Shown: one piece after another, positions 11,664-23,125 of the stretch
How the letters are laid out: every line of letters begins with the position of its first letter
How positions within the stretch are numbered: the first letter of the stretch is position 1
Assembly (NCBI RefSeq): GCF_032452875.1
Contig: NC_083871.1
Span: forward strand, 7,043,692 to 7,107,691
Length of the DNA stretch: 64,000 nt
Origin: Bos javanicus
Lineage: Eukaryota; Chordata; Mammalia; Artiodactyla; Bovidae
Direction: 5' to 3'
Notes under the pieces: model-generated
The model's database searches: none
The model's input: the letters and a program-made list of their open reading frames with translations, nothing else
Told to the model about the DNA's origin: nothing
Made by a program: the position numbers and the translations under genes

Positions 11664-12078
11664 TGCAACAAAAAGAATAAAATATAATATATCTACCTAA
11701 AGAAACTAAAGACCTATATATAGAAAACTATAAAACACTGGTGAAAGAAATCAAAGAGGACACTAATAGATGGAGAAATATACCATGTTCATGGATCGGA
11801 AGAATCAATATAGTAAAAATGAGTATACTACCCAAAGCAATTTATAGATTCAATGCAATCCCTATCAAGCTACCAATGGTATTTTTCACAGAGCTAGAAC
11901 AAATAATTTCACAATTTGTATGGAAATACAAAAAAACCCAAATAGCCAAAACAATCTTGAGAAAGAAGAATGGAACTGGAGGAATCAACTTGCCTGACTT
12001 CAGGCTCTACTACAAAGCCACAGTCATGAAGACAGTATGGTACTGGCACAAAGACAGAGATATAGATCAATGGAACAA
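11654..12078 (+). pseudogene. Inverted L1 ORF2 segment
   Basis: A sense ORF2 piece with frame 11741-12094, containing the typical INIVKMSILPKAIYRFNAIP block downstream of the RT domain. It is the 5' part of the same L1 insertion in flipped orientation, not a separate element. Confidence 0.9.
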
Positions 12079-12093
12079 AATTTGTTTCCTTTA
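12079..12093. repeat. L1 target-site duplication, right copy
   Basis: Exact 15-bp match to 10200-10214. Two bases at its left edge could equally belong to the L1 (microhomology). Confidence 0.92.
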
Positions 12094-12099
12094 ATAACG

Positions 12100-12372
12100 C
12101 AGCAGGGGAAGGAGATGGTGGGCTGAATTGAAAGAGTATCACTGACATATATACACTATCATGTGTAAAATAGTTAGCTAGTGAGAAATTGCTGTATAAC
12201 ACAGGGAGCTCATCCCAGTGCTCTGGGATGAGTTAGAGGGGTTGGGGGCGGGGGGAGGGGGAGGAGAGAGGCTCAAGCAGGAAGGGATATATGTATACTT
12301 ATGACTGGTTCACATTGTTGTACAGCAGAAATCAAGGTCACATTGTCAAGCAATTATCCTCATTTAAAAATT
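12100..12372 (+). mobile_element. Older L1 3' UTR fragment
   Basis: Sense L1 3' UTR with the 'gtaaaatagttagc', 'gctgtataacacaggg' and terminal 'caattatcctcatttaaaaattaa' features shared with the copy at 44.03-44.31 kb. A G-rich run (12240-12268) interrupts it. Confidence 0.65.
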
Positions 12373-13029
12373 AATAGTTTCTCACTTAATAAAATAATCA
12401 AATCCTGAGGACCCCTCAGTTCCCAAGAGTCTTCATCCCATGGACTTTCCAAGAGGTGGGTAATGCAGAATCCACCTGGCATATACCAGAGGTCACCTCT
12501 CAATCTCCCAAAGACAGCATTCAACACACGTGACTATTCCTATTTCCAAGTTAGAAATCTGCTGTCCAAGCTTAATTAGGCTCAGGGAAAAAAATTGTTC
12601 ACACCTATACTTTACAAAATTGATTCTTAGGTAATTTCATAAAACAACAGAGGACTAGGAGATGTAGAACAACCTGAATTCCTAATACTAAAACTTGGAC
12701 TTTGCTTTCAATTTCCCCAGCAAACAGAGCAGTTTTCTTCAGTGTGACATCTTGCTATTCCTCAAGCTATTCAAGAATCTCCAGGGACCACAGAGCCATG
12801 GGATAGTGGTAAAGGAATCTGTTTCCACTACCCTCACCACAGATGTCACCACACTGGCTTTCAAGAGCATGTTTTATAGTCATGTCAGACTTCCTAGCTT
12901 TCAGGAGAGATGAAGCAGTTGTCAAGGGAGCACAAATGAATGGGAAAACAAAACCAGACTTTTCTGAAACAAAGATAACTCTGATCTAAATTGTTTAATC
13001 AATAAGATCAAACTTTGGAGATTGCATTT
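12373..13029. other. Unassigned sequence
   Basis: No recognised repeat or exon. The open frame 12695-12913 has no motif that I recognise. Confidence 0.45.
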
Positions 13030-13238
13030 TATTTTCCCTGATGGCGCAGACAGTAAAGAATCTGCTTGCAATGCAGGAGACCTGGGTTCCATCCTTCAAT
13101 TGGGAAAATCCCCTGGAGAAATGAATGGCTACCCACTCCAGTATTCTTGCCTGGAAAATTCCATGGACAGAAGAGCCTGGAGGGCTACAGTCCATGGGGT
13201 TACAAAGAGTCAGACACGACTGAGTGACTAATACTTTT
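13030..13238 (+). mobile_element. Bov-tA SINE
   Basis: A full-length-looking sense copy: tRNA-derived head ('ttccctgatggcgcag', 'ggttccatcc'), 'ctggagaaatgaatgg', the A segment ('cactccagtattcttgcctgg') and terminal 'agtcagacacgactgagtgac'. Confidence 0.92.
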
Positions 13239-14808
13239 GTTACAGATATCTTCAATACTTCAAATAAGCTGAGCTCATAAGTCCAAAGATTTAGCAGACA
13301 GGAAAGCCTTCCTGGGCACCCAGGAGCTGACATTGCTCCCGCATGGGCTCTGTCTCAGGCTGGAAGCAGCCTTCACAGGCCACTCTGAGACTAGGACCAA
13401 ATCAAGACCTCCCAACTTTCAGATCACCTGCACACAAACATAAACCCTGCTGTTACACAAAAACGGCCAAACTTCTGCTTTCTAGCTAATGTGAGCAACT
13501 GTTGTTTATTTATCCATCACAGCTTTAACTTTTGGTTCATTCCATTATGTTTGTGAACAGGACTTATTAAAATGTTCAGTCACAGACTAGTCTGTTTCCT
13601 GGCTCTTCTGTACTCTGTGTCCAGCCTGGTCAGTGTCATGTGTCCGTTAGAGGAAACCAGAGTAGGGGAGAGGCGCCCCAGTCCGCTGTGTTTGTATCCA
13701 GCTGGCCCCTGTCTGTTCATGTGTCTCTGAGCCCTGCCCCGGGCTCTGTCTGCACTTGGGGTCTGTCAGGTCCTTTGTCTCGGATGATCAGCCTTTGCCC
13801 AAGCTGTAGCGATGCAGAGTCGCCGGAGCTCTTTTTGCAAGTGGGCCAGTTCCCCTGGAACACCTCAGAGCTAAGCACCTACCTCCTTCAGTTTTGAGGT
13901 GATGCTGGTTCGGATACCTCTCTCACTGGTACAGTCTCACCAGGCCGCTTCAGATAGCAGGGCAGCTTCGGGCATAAACAAGAAGGTTCCTTTAAGAGGC
14001 ACCTTAGAGCAAAACTAGAAGAGCCTCACAAGATGATCATCTTGTTTATCTAAAAGGGCCATCACTTTCTGTACTTGGGGGAAGTAATAGAGCTTTTTAG
14101 TGGTGTAGAATGATCAAATTGCCAAAAGCCCAGGTTATGTTGAAACCAGTTGCATATTACCCACTTTTCTTGTGTGTTTATATCACCATTTCTTTTTCCT
14201 ACATCTAAACATTCTTCCCAGGAACACAATTAGCCCTTTAGCAATGATGATTGTACACTTGTCACCTTTTCATATTATTTTCTATTACTCTTCCTGTTTT
14301 TTTTTTCCTTCTCTTGAGAAAATTTTCCACCTGGGAAAGGTTGATCAAAATAAATCATTCACTCTTTCATGTATATCATTTTGGCCAGTAGTTAAAAATA
14401 TCTAAAAGAAAGAAAAAGTTATTAAGCTATATTTCTTTTTGTGAACACTTAAAAGTCCTTTTACAAAGTAGCCTTTGTTGCTAAAGTCATGAGCTTTAAA
14501 AGTAGCCTCATTTCTAAGATAAAAATAAGTTTGGGATGCAATTAAAGTCTTTAAAAATTAGTTTGCCATGTAAAATAATGTGTATATAATATTTTGGTTT
14601 ATATAAGACCACGATTAGGCATTTTCCTGATTCAAACTTACTAAAATTCCTATGTAAGTTTTATGAGTTAAACATGTTTTCCATAATTTCTTCAGAATCG
14701 AATATTATATGCACAAAATTGAATTCTGCTAAATGCAATGATAATACATGCATTTTTACAGAGTTTAATTTTATAGTATTCTCACAATGCAAAAAGATCA
14801 TAACAAGG
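13239..14808. other. Unassigned; GC-rich patch at 13620-13990
   Basis: About 1.6 kb without a recognised repeat. The segment 13620-13990 is clearly more GC- and CpG-rich than its surroundings. The rest is AT-rich and unremarkable. I see no convincing exon. See the findings for the GC-rich patch. Confidence 0.4.
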
Positions 14809-14941
14809 GACTTCCCTAATGGTCCAGTGGTTAAGACTCTGAGCTTATAATACAGGGGCAACAGGTTCAATCCCTGAGATTGAACTGAGATCCTATGTGT
14901 CACAGAGTGAATGTCAAAAAAAATAAATAAAATAAAATAAA
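14809..14941 (+). mobile_element. CHR-type tRNA-derived SINE
   Basis: Sense copy starting 'gggacttccctaatggtcc', with 'agtggttaagactctgagc', a box-B-like 'ggttcaatccctgag' and an A-rich tail with AAATAA repeats. It matches the cetartiodactyl CHR/tRNA-SINE layout rather than Bov-tA, since there is no A segment. The subfamily is not assigned. Confidence 0.75.
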
Positions 14942-15027
14942 GAAGATTACTCAAGAAATATATTTTAAAATCCATAACAATTTAGTATATTAACTAAACT
15001 TTAATTTCCAGATACTTAGTTAACTTT

Positions 15028-15245
15028 TGGGCTTCCCTGGTAGCTCAGCTGGTAAAGAATCCACCTGTAATGCAGAAGACCCCGGTTCAATTCCTGGGTC
15101 AGGAAGATCCCCTGGATAAGGGATAGGCTACTCACTCCAGTATTCTTGCTTGGAGAAAAACCAAGGACAGGGGAGCCTGGAGGGCTACAGTCTGTGGGGT
15201 TGCAAAGAGTCGGACATGACTGAGCAACTAAGCACATAGCACAGA
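15028..15245 (+). mobile_element. Bov-tA SINE
   Basis: A complete sense copy from 'gggcttccctggtagctcag' to 'actgagcaactaagcac'. TAACTTT at 15021-15027 and 15246-15252 is a plausible 7-bp target duplication. Confidence 0.92.
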
Positions 15246-15516
15246 TAACTTTCAGAACTTAGATGAATTATTAAGTTAATTAAATAATCTCTGAACAAAT
15301 AGACATTTTCTAAGCAAGAAATAAGTACAAAACACTAATTTCCAAATATAATTTTAATTCATCTTATTTCTTAAGATGGCAGTAGATTAACCATATACCA
15401 AATGCCTCCCTGCTGGCTAGGGATTGAGGTTCCCTTTTGGACCTTGTTAGTTACTTTCAGGTTCTTGCACCAAGGAATCTACTTACTGACCACAGTCCTC
15501 TCATTTCTTCTATATT

Positions 15517-15852
15517 TGCCATGGTCTGCATGTGTCACTCCAAAAATTCATAAGTTGAAGCCTAACCCACAAGGTATCAGGATGCAAGATGATTGGGTGG
15601 TGCTTAGGTTATAATGGTGGACCCCTTATAATTGGGGTTAGTGCCCCAATAAAAAAGACATCTCAGAGCTTCTTCACCCTTTCTTCTGTGTGAGGGCATA
15701 ACGAGAAGTCAGCCATCTGCAACCTGGAAAAGGGCCCTCACTTGATCATGCTAATACAGGATCATTGACTTACAGACTCCAGAACTGTGAGGAACAGCTT
15801 TCTGTTGGCAATAAGCCACCAGGTGTGTTGCCTTCCATTACAGTAGCCTGAA
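15517..15852 (+). mobile_element. MLT1-type LTR (ERVL-MaLR)
   Basis: A solo-LTR-like stretch with the recognisable MaLR order: 'ccaaaaattcataagttgaag', a 'gggtggtgcttaggttat' region, 'gggattagtgcc'-like 'ggggttagtgcccc', 'tgtgagggcata', 'gggccctcac', 'tccagaactgtgag' and 'ataagccacc'. It is an old, diverged mammalian repeat. The subfamily needs a library search. Confidence 0.78.
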
Positions 15853-15923
15853 TAGGGGAGGTCACTGACCTCTGGATCCTTTTCAGAGGACTTGACTGAT
15901 TAGGTCAGGCCCATCCACACTGA

Positions 15924-16202
15924 TGGAGAAGGCAACGGCAACCCACTCCAGTACTCTAGTCTGGCAAATCCCATGGACAGAGGAGCCTGGTAGGCTGCAG
16001 TCCAAGGGGTCTCTAGGAGTTGGACACGACTGAGCAACTTCCCTTTCACTTTTCACTTTCATGCATTGGAGAAGGAAATGACAACCCACTCCAGTGTTCT
16101 TGTCTGGAGAATCCCAGGGACAAGGGAGCCTGGTGGGCTGCCGTCTCTGGGGTTGCACAGAGTTGGACACGACTGAAGCGACTTAGTAGTAGTAGTAGTA
16201 GT
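15924..16202 (+). mobile_element. BovA2 SINE
   Basis: A sense two-monomer BovA2 with a (TAG)n tail (16184-16202) instead of the usual CAG-type tail. The flanking 11-bp repeat ATCCACA(C/A)TGA at 15913-15923 and 16203-16213 has one mismatch, which fixes both ends and points to a moderately young insertion. Confidence 0.95.
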
Positions 16203-16213
16203 ATCCACAATGA

Positions 16214-17083
16214 AGGACAGGCGACCGACCACACAGGTGTGCAGCCGGGGGAGCAGAGGTGAGGGCCACTTTGGAAGGTTACTGATGACCAGCACATAAG
16301 CAGGAACAGTAACTATCTACAAAACCTTTGTTTCCAGGATTCCAGATCCACAAGCTCCCCTCTTCTGTTCTCGAAAGTTGTAGTCACAGATATTGTCAGG
16401 GGATTTTTCTTACTTCAGTCTTCTCCAAGACACAGTAGCAAGACATGCCCACCTAGTTTCAAAACTGTAGCACCAAGAGAAGAATGTGTGTAAATCTCTG
16501 ATTTCAGTCTGGGATTTTTCACTAACCTTAAGAGTTTTCTTTGCAGATGGGGCCTGTGAAAGAGACATCTATGGACAGAAAACTTTCAGCATTATTTTTC
16601 TTTTTTTACATAGCAAATACCTATAGGCTTTTTTTTTTTTTTTTTAGCTATCGTCTAACCTCCACTCACATTGCTTATTTTTCTTTAAAAGTAGTCATCA
16701 TCTCTTTTCTTACCTGAAAAAAGAAAATTGCATGATTCCTTAACCTCTATCAGGGGACTATTCATTTCCCACAGACGCAGATTCCTTTGGATAATCCTGA
16801 TTTCTACATATGGAAAGTTTACACTTATAAAGAAAAACTAAAGCATGCGAAAGAGGTTATACTACCACAGGCAGATCTAAATTTGTCCTTGAAATAAAAG
16901 TATTTCACAAAAGTAGATCAGTTAAATTAATTGACTTTGCCCAGATCACTTATCTGACAAAGGATAAAAGAGCAAATTTTATACTAATGGGAGGTATATG
17001 TTAGTGTATTATTCCATGAATTTGAATTTCTTTAGAAACAAACATTTCCTGATCACTGTTGGCACCCATATCAAATAAGTCAT
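16214..17083. other. Unassigned sequence
   Basis: AT-rich with a T run at 16628-16646. No recognised element or exon. Confidence 0.45.
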
Positions 17084-17304
17084 GTGTGCCTGCTGTCACT
17101 TCAGTCTTGTCCAACTCTTTGTGACCCCATGAATGTAGCCCACCAGGTTCCTCTGTCTATGGGATTCTCCAGGCAAGACTACTGGACTGAGTTGCCATGC
17201 CCTCCCCCAGGGGATCTTCCTGACCCAGGGATCAAACCTGCGTCTCTTAGTCTATCTGCATTGGCAGGTGGGTTCTTGAACACTAGCACCACCTGATAAG
17301 CTCC
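17084..17304 (-). mobile_element. Bov-tA SINE
   Basis: Antisense copy: the terminal segment at left ('cttcagtcttgtccaactc'), then the A segment, 'ggggatcttcctgaccc' and the tRNA head at right ('ttggcaggtgggttctt', 'caccacctgataagc'). It is rather diverged, so probably old. Confidence 0.88.
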
Positions 17305-18395
17305 AAAATGAATCATAAGTTAAAACATCTTGAGAGGGTTTGCTATTAAGGAGATAACCATAATAAAGGGAGAGGTTAGCAAATATGCTTTATGGTCTTA
17401 TCTGCAGTAGCAGAAAAAATGTGAACTTGACATCTATCCAATATTGATCAGCGAATTTAAAAAAGTTTGGATGGAGGTGGTTTTCAGTACGGGCCCATCT
17501 GCCAATGGTACAGTCCTGTCAACTGTACCCACTGGACACAGGCTGAAATTAATGCCCTGGGATCATTTTGATCACTTCCAAATAGGGTATGATTCCATTC
17601 TGATTCTTGTTGTTTAGTCTTTAAGTGAGTTGCTTCTGTTGCTAGAAAACAATGACTATCATAGGTATAAATATTAAAAAAAATTAAAACTTGCTCTTCT
17701 TTTTCCAATTGCTGCATTCCAAGAGCATATATTTTACTGATACTGTATCCGGCTGCCCTGAGAGGCTGACTTTCACTCTCAGATTTCTCCTTTTGTCCAC
17801 AAGCTCAGGTGGGAAAGAGAGAGAGAGAGAAACTAGGGGAATTATAAAACAAAAATTATTAAAGCTCAAAATCTTTCAAAATTTCAAAAGCCCTCAAATC
17901 CTAGGTTCCACCTGATAGCAAGCTTGGGAGTTGTGCAATAGTCCAGGTTTAATACCAATACGTGCATTCTGAATTTCCAGAACACTCCACCACATGATTT
18001 CCTTATAAACTGAAGTCTGAGCTTTGGTCTTCTGAAAAGGACAAAAGAGAAACCCCAATCTTGAGCTAAGTGGAATGGCCTTATCCCACACTTTAAGCAA
18101 CTGACAGAGTAGTAGATCTCCAAGGCACTGACCCTTGAACTCATATTTCTTAACTTAAAGGGCCAATACCAATGCATCTTGACCATCTGCTACCATTTTC
18201 TCTGGATGTCCTAAGTTGAGGGCTTTTAGGAATCATCCCAACTATGCTGATATATAAAGTTGCCACCCACATGCTGGAACAAAGTATTCATTAACAAGTA
18301 GATGATCTATATATCAAATGATAGAACAGGATTAATTAATTTTCTTATTCTTTAGCTTCTCTCCTCTGATGTTGATCTCACCTGTTATTACAACT
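17305..18395. other. Unassigned sequence
   Basis: No recognised repeat apart from a short (GA)n tract near 17817-17831. Overlapping frames on both strands at 17684-18186 have no recognisable domain. Confidence 0.45.
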
Positions 18396-18628
18396 CAATA
18401 CTCTCTCAAACTGCAGCTCTCCACTGGGGACAGTTTTTTTGTCATAAAGGGGATTTGGCAAAGTCTGGAGATATTTGTGATGTCATAACCAGAGGCAGGA
18501 GAGCTGCTAGTAATGTCTAGTGGGGAATGACCAGGGATGCAGCTAAACATGCTACAATGCAGAAGATGGCCCAAAGATGAAGAAGGTCTGGCCTGAAATA
18601 CCAGCAGTGCTGACGCTGAGAAACCTGC
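18396..18628 (+). mobile_element. MER20-like hAT MITE
   Basis: It matches the layout of the non-autonomous hAT-Charlie element MER20 as I know it: 'ctcaaactgcag...ggggaca', 'atttggcaaagtctggagata', 'tctagtggggaatgaccaggg', 'ctaaacatgctacaatgcag' and terminal 'gctgagaaacctg'. No clear 8-bp duplication remains, as expected for an ancient copy. Confidence 0.75.
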
Positions 18629-18639
18629 TCTAGAACACT

Positions 18640-20033
18640 GGCATTATGCCTCTTGTCTTTTCCTTACTATATTTAACTTATTGTTTAAATTCTTATATGA
18701 TTTTAGATTTAGAGAGTATTGAATTCTGGTACAGAGAATTCTTGTAGATCATTCCCATACTACTTCTTTGCTAACATGATTATACAACACTTATCAAACT
18801 GGAAACTGATTTTGGTTAATATTAAGATATAGAATTTACTGGAATTTCATCATTTCCCTACTTATACCCTTTTTCCTTCTCCATCATCCCATCCAGGACA
18901 TCTTTTGCATTGACTTGTCAATCTCCTTATTCTCTTCCAATCTGTTGGCACCTCAGTCTTTTCTTTCACTTCATGACCCGGACATGTTTGAACAGGACCT
19001 ATATCTTATTTGGGTGGATGTTCTCAATTTGAATCTGTCTGATGTGTTCTCATTATTAGATGGAGGGTTATGCATTACCAGGAAGGATCCTATAGCACCC
19101 TTCCCAGTCCATGGTTCTGGGGTACATGTTTTTAGTTTATATTTCTGCTCAGGTTAATCTTTATCACTTGGTTGTCCTGTCTTATTTATAAGTAAAACTG
19201 TTATATTTATGTCAGTGTGGAATCCTAGATATTTATATTATTCCTTTGTTTATAATGCAATGTTTATTTAATTTTTTGCTCAAGTCATTCCAATTCGAGC
19301 CAATGAAATTTCTTTCAGATTGGCTTTTCAGCCTGTCTCTTTATTGTTGTTGCACTTTCTTTACATGCTTCAAGCATGTAAGATACTTCAAGTTTATCTT
19401 GTTTCCCCCTGTCTCAATTCTGGAATCCTTTCTACCTGAAGCCCTAATTCTCTTTAAAGAATGTTATTTAAAACCATTGTCAAGACATGAGATATGCTCA
19501 TAGTCATTGTAGTGTCATAGCCCTTTTTATCAGATGGAAGTAAGAAACATATGTAAATACACTAATTTAATACACAAATACACACATTTGTATTTATTTT
19601 TAAGTCTTTACCAATATCTTAATTCTTGCATGGGTTTAAGGTATAAGCTGAATTTTTTGCTTTTTTGTTTCATACATACGGAAGCCCAATTATCCAAGTA
19701 TCAATTTAGTGGAAAGAGTCTATTTTCTTTCCTTTGAACTGCTTTTTGAACTTTGGAAGAAATCTGTGGTATAGGTTTATTTCTGAGCTCTCTGTTCTGT
19801 TCCATCAAGCTATATGGTTATTTCTATACTTTCACCTATACTACATTAGTTTTAGACATTTTACTTTTGTAATGAGTTTAGTAGTCAGGGAAGGTGAGTT
19901 CTTCAAGTTATCTCTTTTCCAAGATTGTTGTGGCTCTTCTAGTCCATTTGCCATTCCATACACACTCTAAAATCAACATATTACTATCCATGAAAATCCT
20001 GCTTGAATTTTGATTGGAATTACATTGGACCTT
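18640..20033 (-). mobile_element. Old L1M-type LINE, antisense
   Basis: A diverged mammalian L1 in antisense, 3' UTR to the left. Recognisable stretches are the 'ttgaatctgtctgatgtgttctcattattag' type block near 19030 and the 'aattttgattggaattacatt' block at 20005-20026. The element continues after the BovB inserted at 20034-20735. Individual boundaries are not reliable. Confidence 0.55.
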
Positions 20034-20735
20034 AAAACTCAACATTCAGAAAAATAAGATCATGGCGTCCCATCACTTCATGGCAAATAAATGGGGAAAC
20101 AATGCAAACAGTGACAGACTTTATTTTTGGAGCTCCAAAATCACTGCAGATGGTGACTGCAGCCATGAAATTAAAAGATGCTTGCTCCTTGGAAGAAAAG
20201 CTATGACTAACCTAGACAGCATATTAAAAAGCAGAGACATTACTTTGCTAACAAATGTCTTTCTAGTCAAAGCTATGGTTTTTCCAGTAGTCATGTATGA
20301 ATGTGAGAGTTGGACTATAAAGAAAGCTGAGCACCAAGGAATTGATGCTTTTGAACTGTGGTGTTGGAGAAGACTCTTGAGAGTCCCTTGGACTGTAGGA
20401 GATCCAACCAGTCCATACTAAAGGAAATCAATCCTGAATATTCATTGGAAGGACTGATGCTGAAGCTGAAACTCCAATACTTTGGCCACCTGATTCTTTG
20501 GCCTCCAGTTCTTTGGCAAAGAACTGACTCACTGGAAAAGACCTTGATTCTGGGAAAGATTGAAGGTAGGAGGACAAGAGGATGACAGAGGATAAAATGG
20601 TTGGATGGCATCACCGACTTGATGGACATGAGTTTGTGCAAACTCTGGGAGTTGGTGATGGACAGAGAGGCCTGGTGTGCTGTAGTCCATGGAGTCTCAA
20701 AGAGTTGGACACAACTGAGCGACTGAACTGAACTG
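20034..20735 (+). mobile_element. BovB LINE 3' fragment with 12-bp TSD
   Basis: A 5'-truncated sense BovB from the C-terminal ORF segment to the terminal CTGAA-type repeat. It is flanked by exact ACATTGGACCTT copies at 20022-20033 and 20736-20747. An in-frame open stretch at 20014-20421 ends because of a one-base change before the usual frame end. It also carries a short extra segment near 20495-20520 ('ctggcctccagttctttgg' type) compared with sister copies. Confidence 0.95.
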
Positions 20736-20747
20736 ACATTGGACCTT

Positions 20748-20810
20748 TATAACAAATTAGAGGGAGGAACTGGTATCTTAGAAATTTTGAGTACCCATGA
20801 ATATTGTATG
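20748..20810 (-). mobile_element. Continuation of L1M after the BovB
   Basis: The sequence 'aggaactggtatcttagaaattttgagtacccatgaat' continues the antisense L1M that precedes 20034. Confidence 0.5.
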
Positions 20811-21129
20811 CAAGTGAAAATGGAAGTTGCTCAGTCATGTCCGATTCTTTGCAACCCCAGAGACTACACAGTCCATGGCATTCTCCAGGCCAGAATACTG
20901 GAGTGGGTAGCCTTTCTCTTCTCCAGGGGATCTTCCCAACTGAAGGATTGAATCCAGGTCTCCTGCATTGCAGGTGGATTCTTTACCAGCTGAGCTACGA
21001 GGGAAGACCAAGAATACTGGAGTGGGTAGCTTATCCCTTCTCCAGAGGATCTTCCCATCTTAGGAATTGAACCAGAGTCTCCTGCATTGCAGGTGGATTC
21101 TTTACCAACTGAGCTATCAGGGAAGCCCC
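20811..21129 (-). mobile_element. Bov-tA SINE with doubled tRNA head
   Basis: Antisense. 20811-21009 is a complete Bov-tA (A segment plus tRNA head). It is followed head-to-tail by 21010-21129, a second tRNA head with only the adjoining part of the A segment (from 'agaatactggagtgggtagc'). The heads are similar but not identical. See findings. Confidence 0.85.
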
Positions 21130-22964
21130 AGTAACTTTCCCTTTATTTACATGTAGAATACATACATGCAACTTTTGTATTACAGCCATTTTCTTCTCAA
21201 ACATTAATATTGGACTTCATTGGACTGAACTAATAACTTCATCTATAATCATAGGCAAATAAAAATAAAAGAAATCTTTGAAATAAAACATTGAATTTCC
21301 ATTTAGTATTGGCAGACAAATTGGGAAAAGAGGGAAGTTGATTTCAGTCTCAGGAACTGGAATTAGTTTTCTTTGCAAATTTTTTAATCCGTGGGTATAA
21401 ATCTTTTTTCTTGCTTCAGTCATCCACATTAGTCAGGGCAGATGTATAAAGGCAAACTAAGTGGAAGGGAAGAGAGACATTTGTGTAATCAGCGTTAAAG
21501 TACTGGTTTACTTTGTCTTGTTCCTATAACAAAGGTCTTCTTAAAAGATTATATCTGTTCTTGATTCCTTTCTTCGGTATATATTGAACAAGTATAGATG
21601 TTGTTTTACTTATTAGAAAATATGAATCATTTGTGTAATCTGGAGCTTGGCCTTTGTAAATCTGTCGGTTATTGGTAGTGACTGTGCAAAAACAGCTCCC
21701 TGTGTCCATAACATCATCTGTTTGTTACCTCATCACAGTAGACGTGTTATCAGTAGAATGAATTCATGCATGGTGACTGCAAGTGGACAGAGCCATGAGC
21801 TACACAAAATCCAGTGACATATCACACAGCCCTGAAGGACACTAGGCTCCATTACACCCAAAAAGTCCTTAGGCCAAGGATGAAGGACATCTTTACCCCT
21901 TGGGAGCCTAATCAATGTGAGGTTCAACTGGTGATCGCCTGAGTGTACTCTATGCAGGCAGCTGATTTGAACCCGGGGCTCTGCGCCCCTCCTAAGTCAC
22001 TTGACATAGCAGTGTCACAGGGATTCAGTTTGTCCATCTGAGCTACATGAGATCATCTAGGCAGGATCCTTTGGTGTTTAGCAACTCAGTTAACTGGATT
22101 TGGGCTGTTTTCTTTAATATTACTCTCTCCTTGATAGAAGCATAAATTAAGAGCAGAAGGGGTTAAAAAATCAAAACCAGTTAAATTTTTTTAATTAGAA
22201 AAATTCATTCATAGTTGGCATTTTATATACCTTTGATGTGGTGATGTTCAAAAGAATTTGGACACCCTTGTATCTACAATTTTTAAATGCATATTGACTA
22301 AATTTTATCTATGAATTTTTAATTAAATAATTATTAAAATATGCATGTTATTGGATTATCTAAGAAAAATTTAAACATAAAGTAGATTTAAATAGATACA
22401 AACTATAAAGCTATACATGTGTTAAATTTAGAAAATTTATTTAAGCTCTTGAGAATAAATTGTTTCTTGACTATGAAATTAAAGTATTTGAGTTGAAAAT
22501 TAAATATATCATCACAGATAAGTAGATTTTAAAGGTGACTATTTAACAAACTTTGTAAATGGGACAAAATATTATTCAAATGCTCATTTGAAGTGATTGC
22601 TAAAATGTGCAGGAGTATAAATAGAATATTTTGTAAGTTGAAAACAAAATATTAATGAAGATCTAGTGTTTTGTAGCTTTAATAGTTGGCATACTAATTG
22701 TTTAAAATGCAAATGAAGCTCTGATTAGACTTCTAATATTATATTAAATTATTAAAAATAATTCTCAAGGGCATACAGATCCTACAACATAAGTAAAGAA
22801 CTAAAATACATGTTTTGCTTCCCAAAGTCTGGGAACATGGTCAGAAATTTTCACATTTGAAAATGGTCTAATTAATTACGCAAAAAAAATTGTTTTGGTG
22901 AAAGATACTTATGTGAATAAAGGATTTAGATAATCTTAGTAGAGAATGTGTAGTATATATGTTG
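21130..22964. other. Unassigned AT-rich sequence
   Basis: About 1.8 kb of AT-rich DNA, especially 22140-22960. I recognise no repeat family, exon or RNA gene. It could hold ancient repeats below the limit of reading by eye. Confidence 0.45.
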
Positions 22965-23125
22965 AGTCAGACATTGTATTAAGAGCAGGCATTTATGTTT
23001 GCAAAGCTTCAGGACAACTGTATGAATGTGGATATTATTGTTTTCCCCATATTTCAGATGACAGACAGAAGTCTAGTAGGGGTAAGTAATTTTCTCAAGG
23101 ACTTACAACTCATGGAAAAACAGAG
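22965..23125 (+). mobile_element. MIR SINE remnant
   Basis: The MIR-core-like run 'attattgttttccccatatttcagatga' is followed by 'gtaagtaattttctcaagg' and 'cttacaactcatgg', in the usual MIR order. It is ancient and diverged. Confidence 0.7.

Larger units (their letters stand above)
10215..12078 (-). mobile_element. Bovine L1 with 5' inversion
   Basis: From left: an A/T-rich tail (TTA repeats at 10218-10236 on plus), the bovine L1 3' UTR, and the ORF2 C-terminus in antisense up to about 11653. Orientation then flips and 11654-12078 is ORF2 in sense. The inverted piece ends at codons for QWNKI, exactly where the antisense piece begins (ESPEIN), so the two halves abut in the parent element. With the 15-bp duplication this is a textbook twin-priming product. 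Confidence 0.92.

Noticed and set aside
13030..13110. tRNA gene-like heads in Bov-tA copies
   Set aside because: These are SINE heads with box-B-like sequence followed by A segments, repeated across the window. They do not fold as free-standing tRNA genes.
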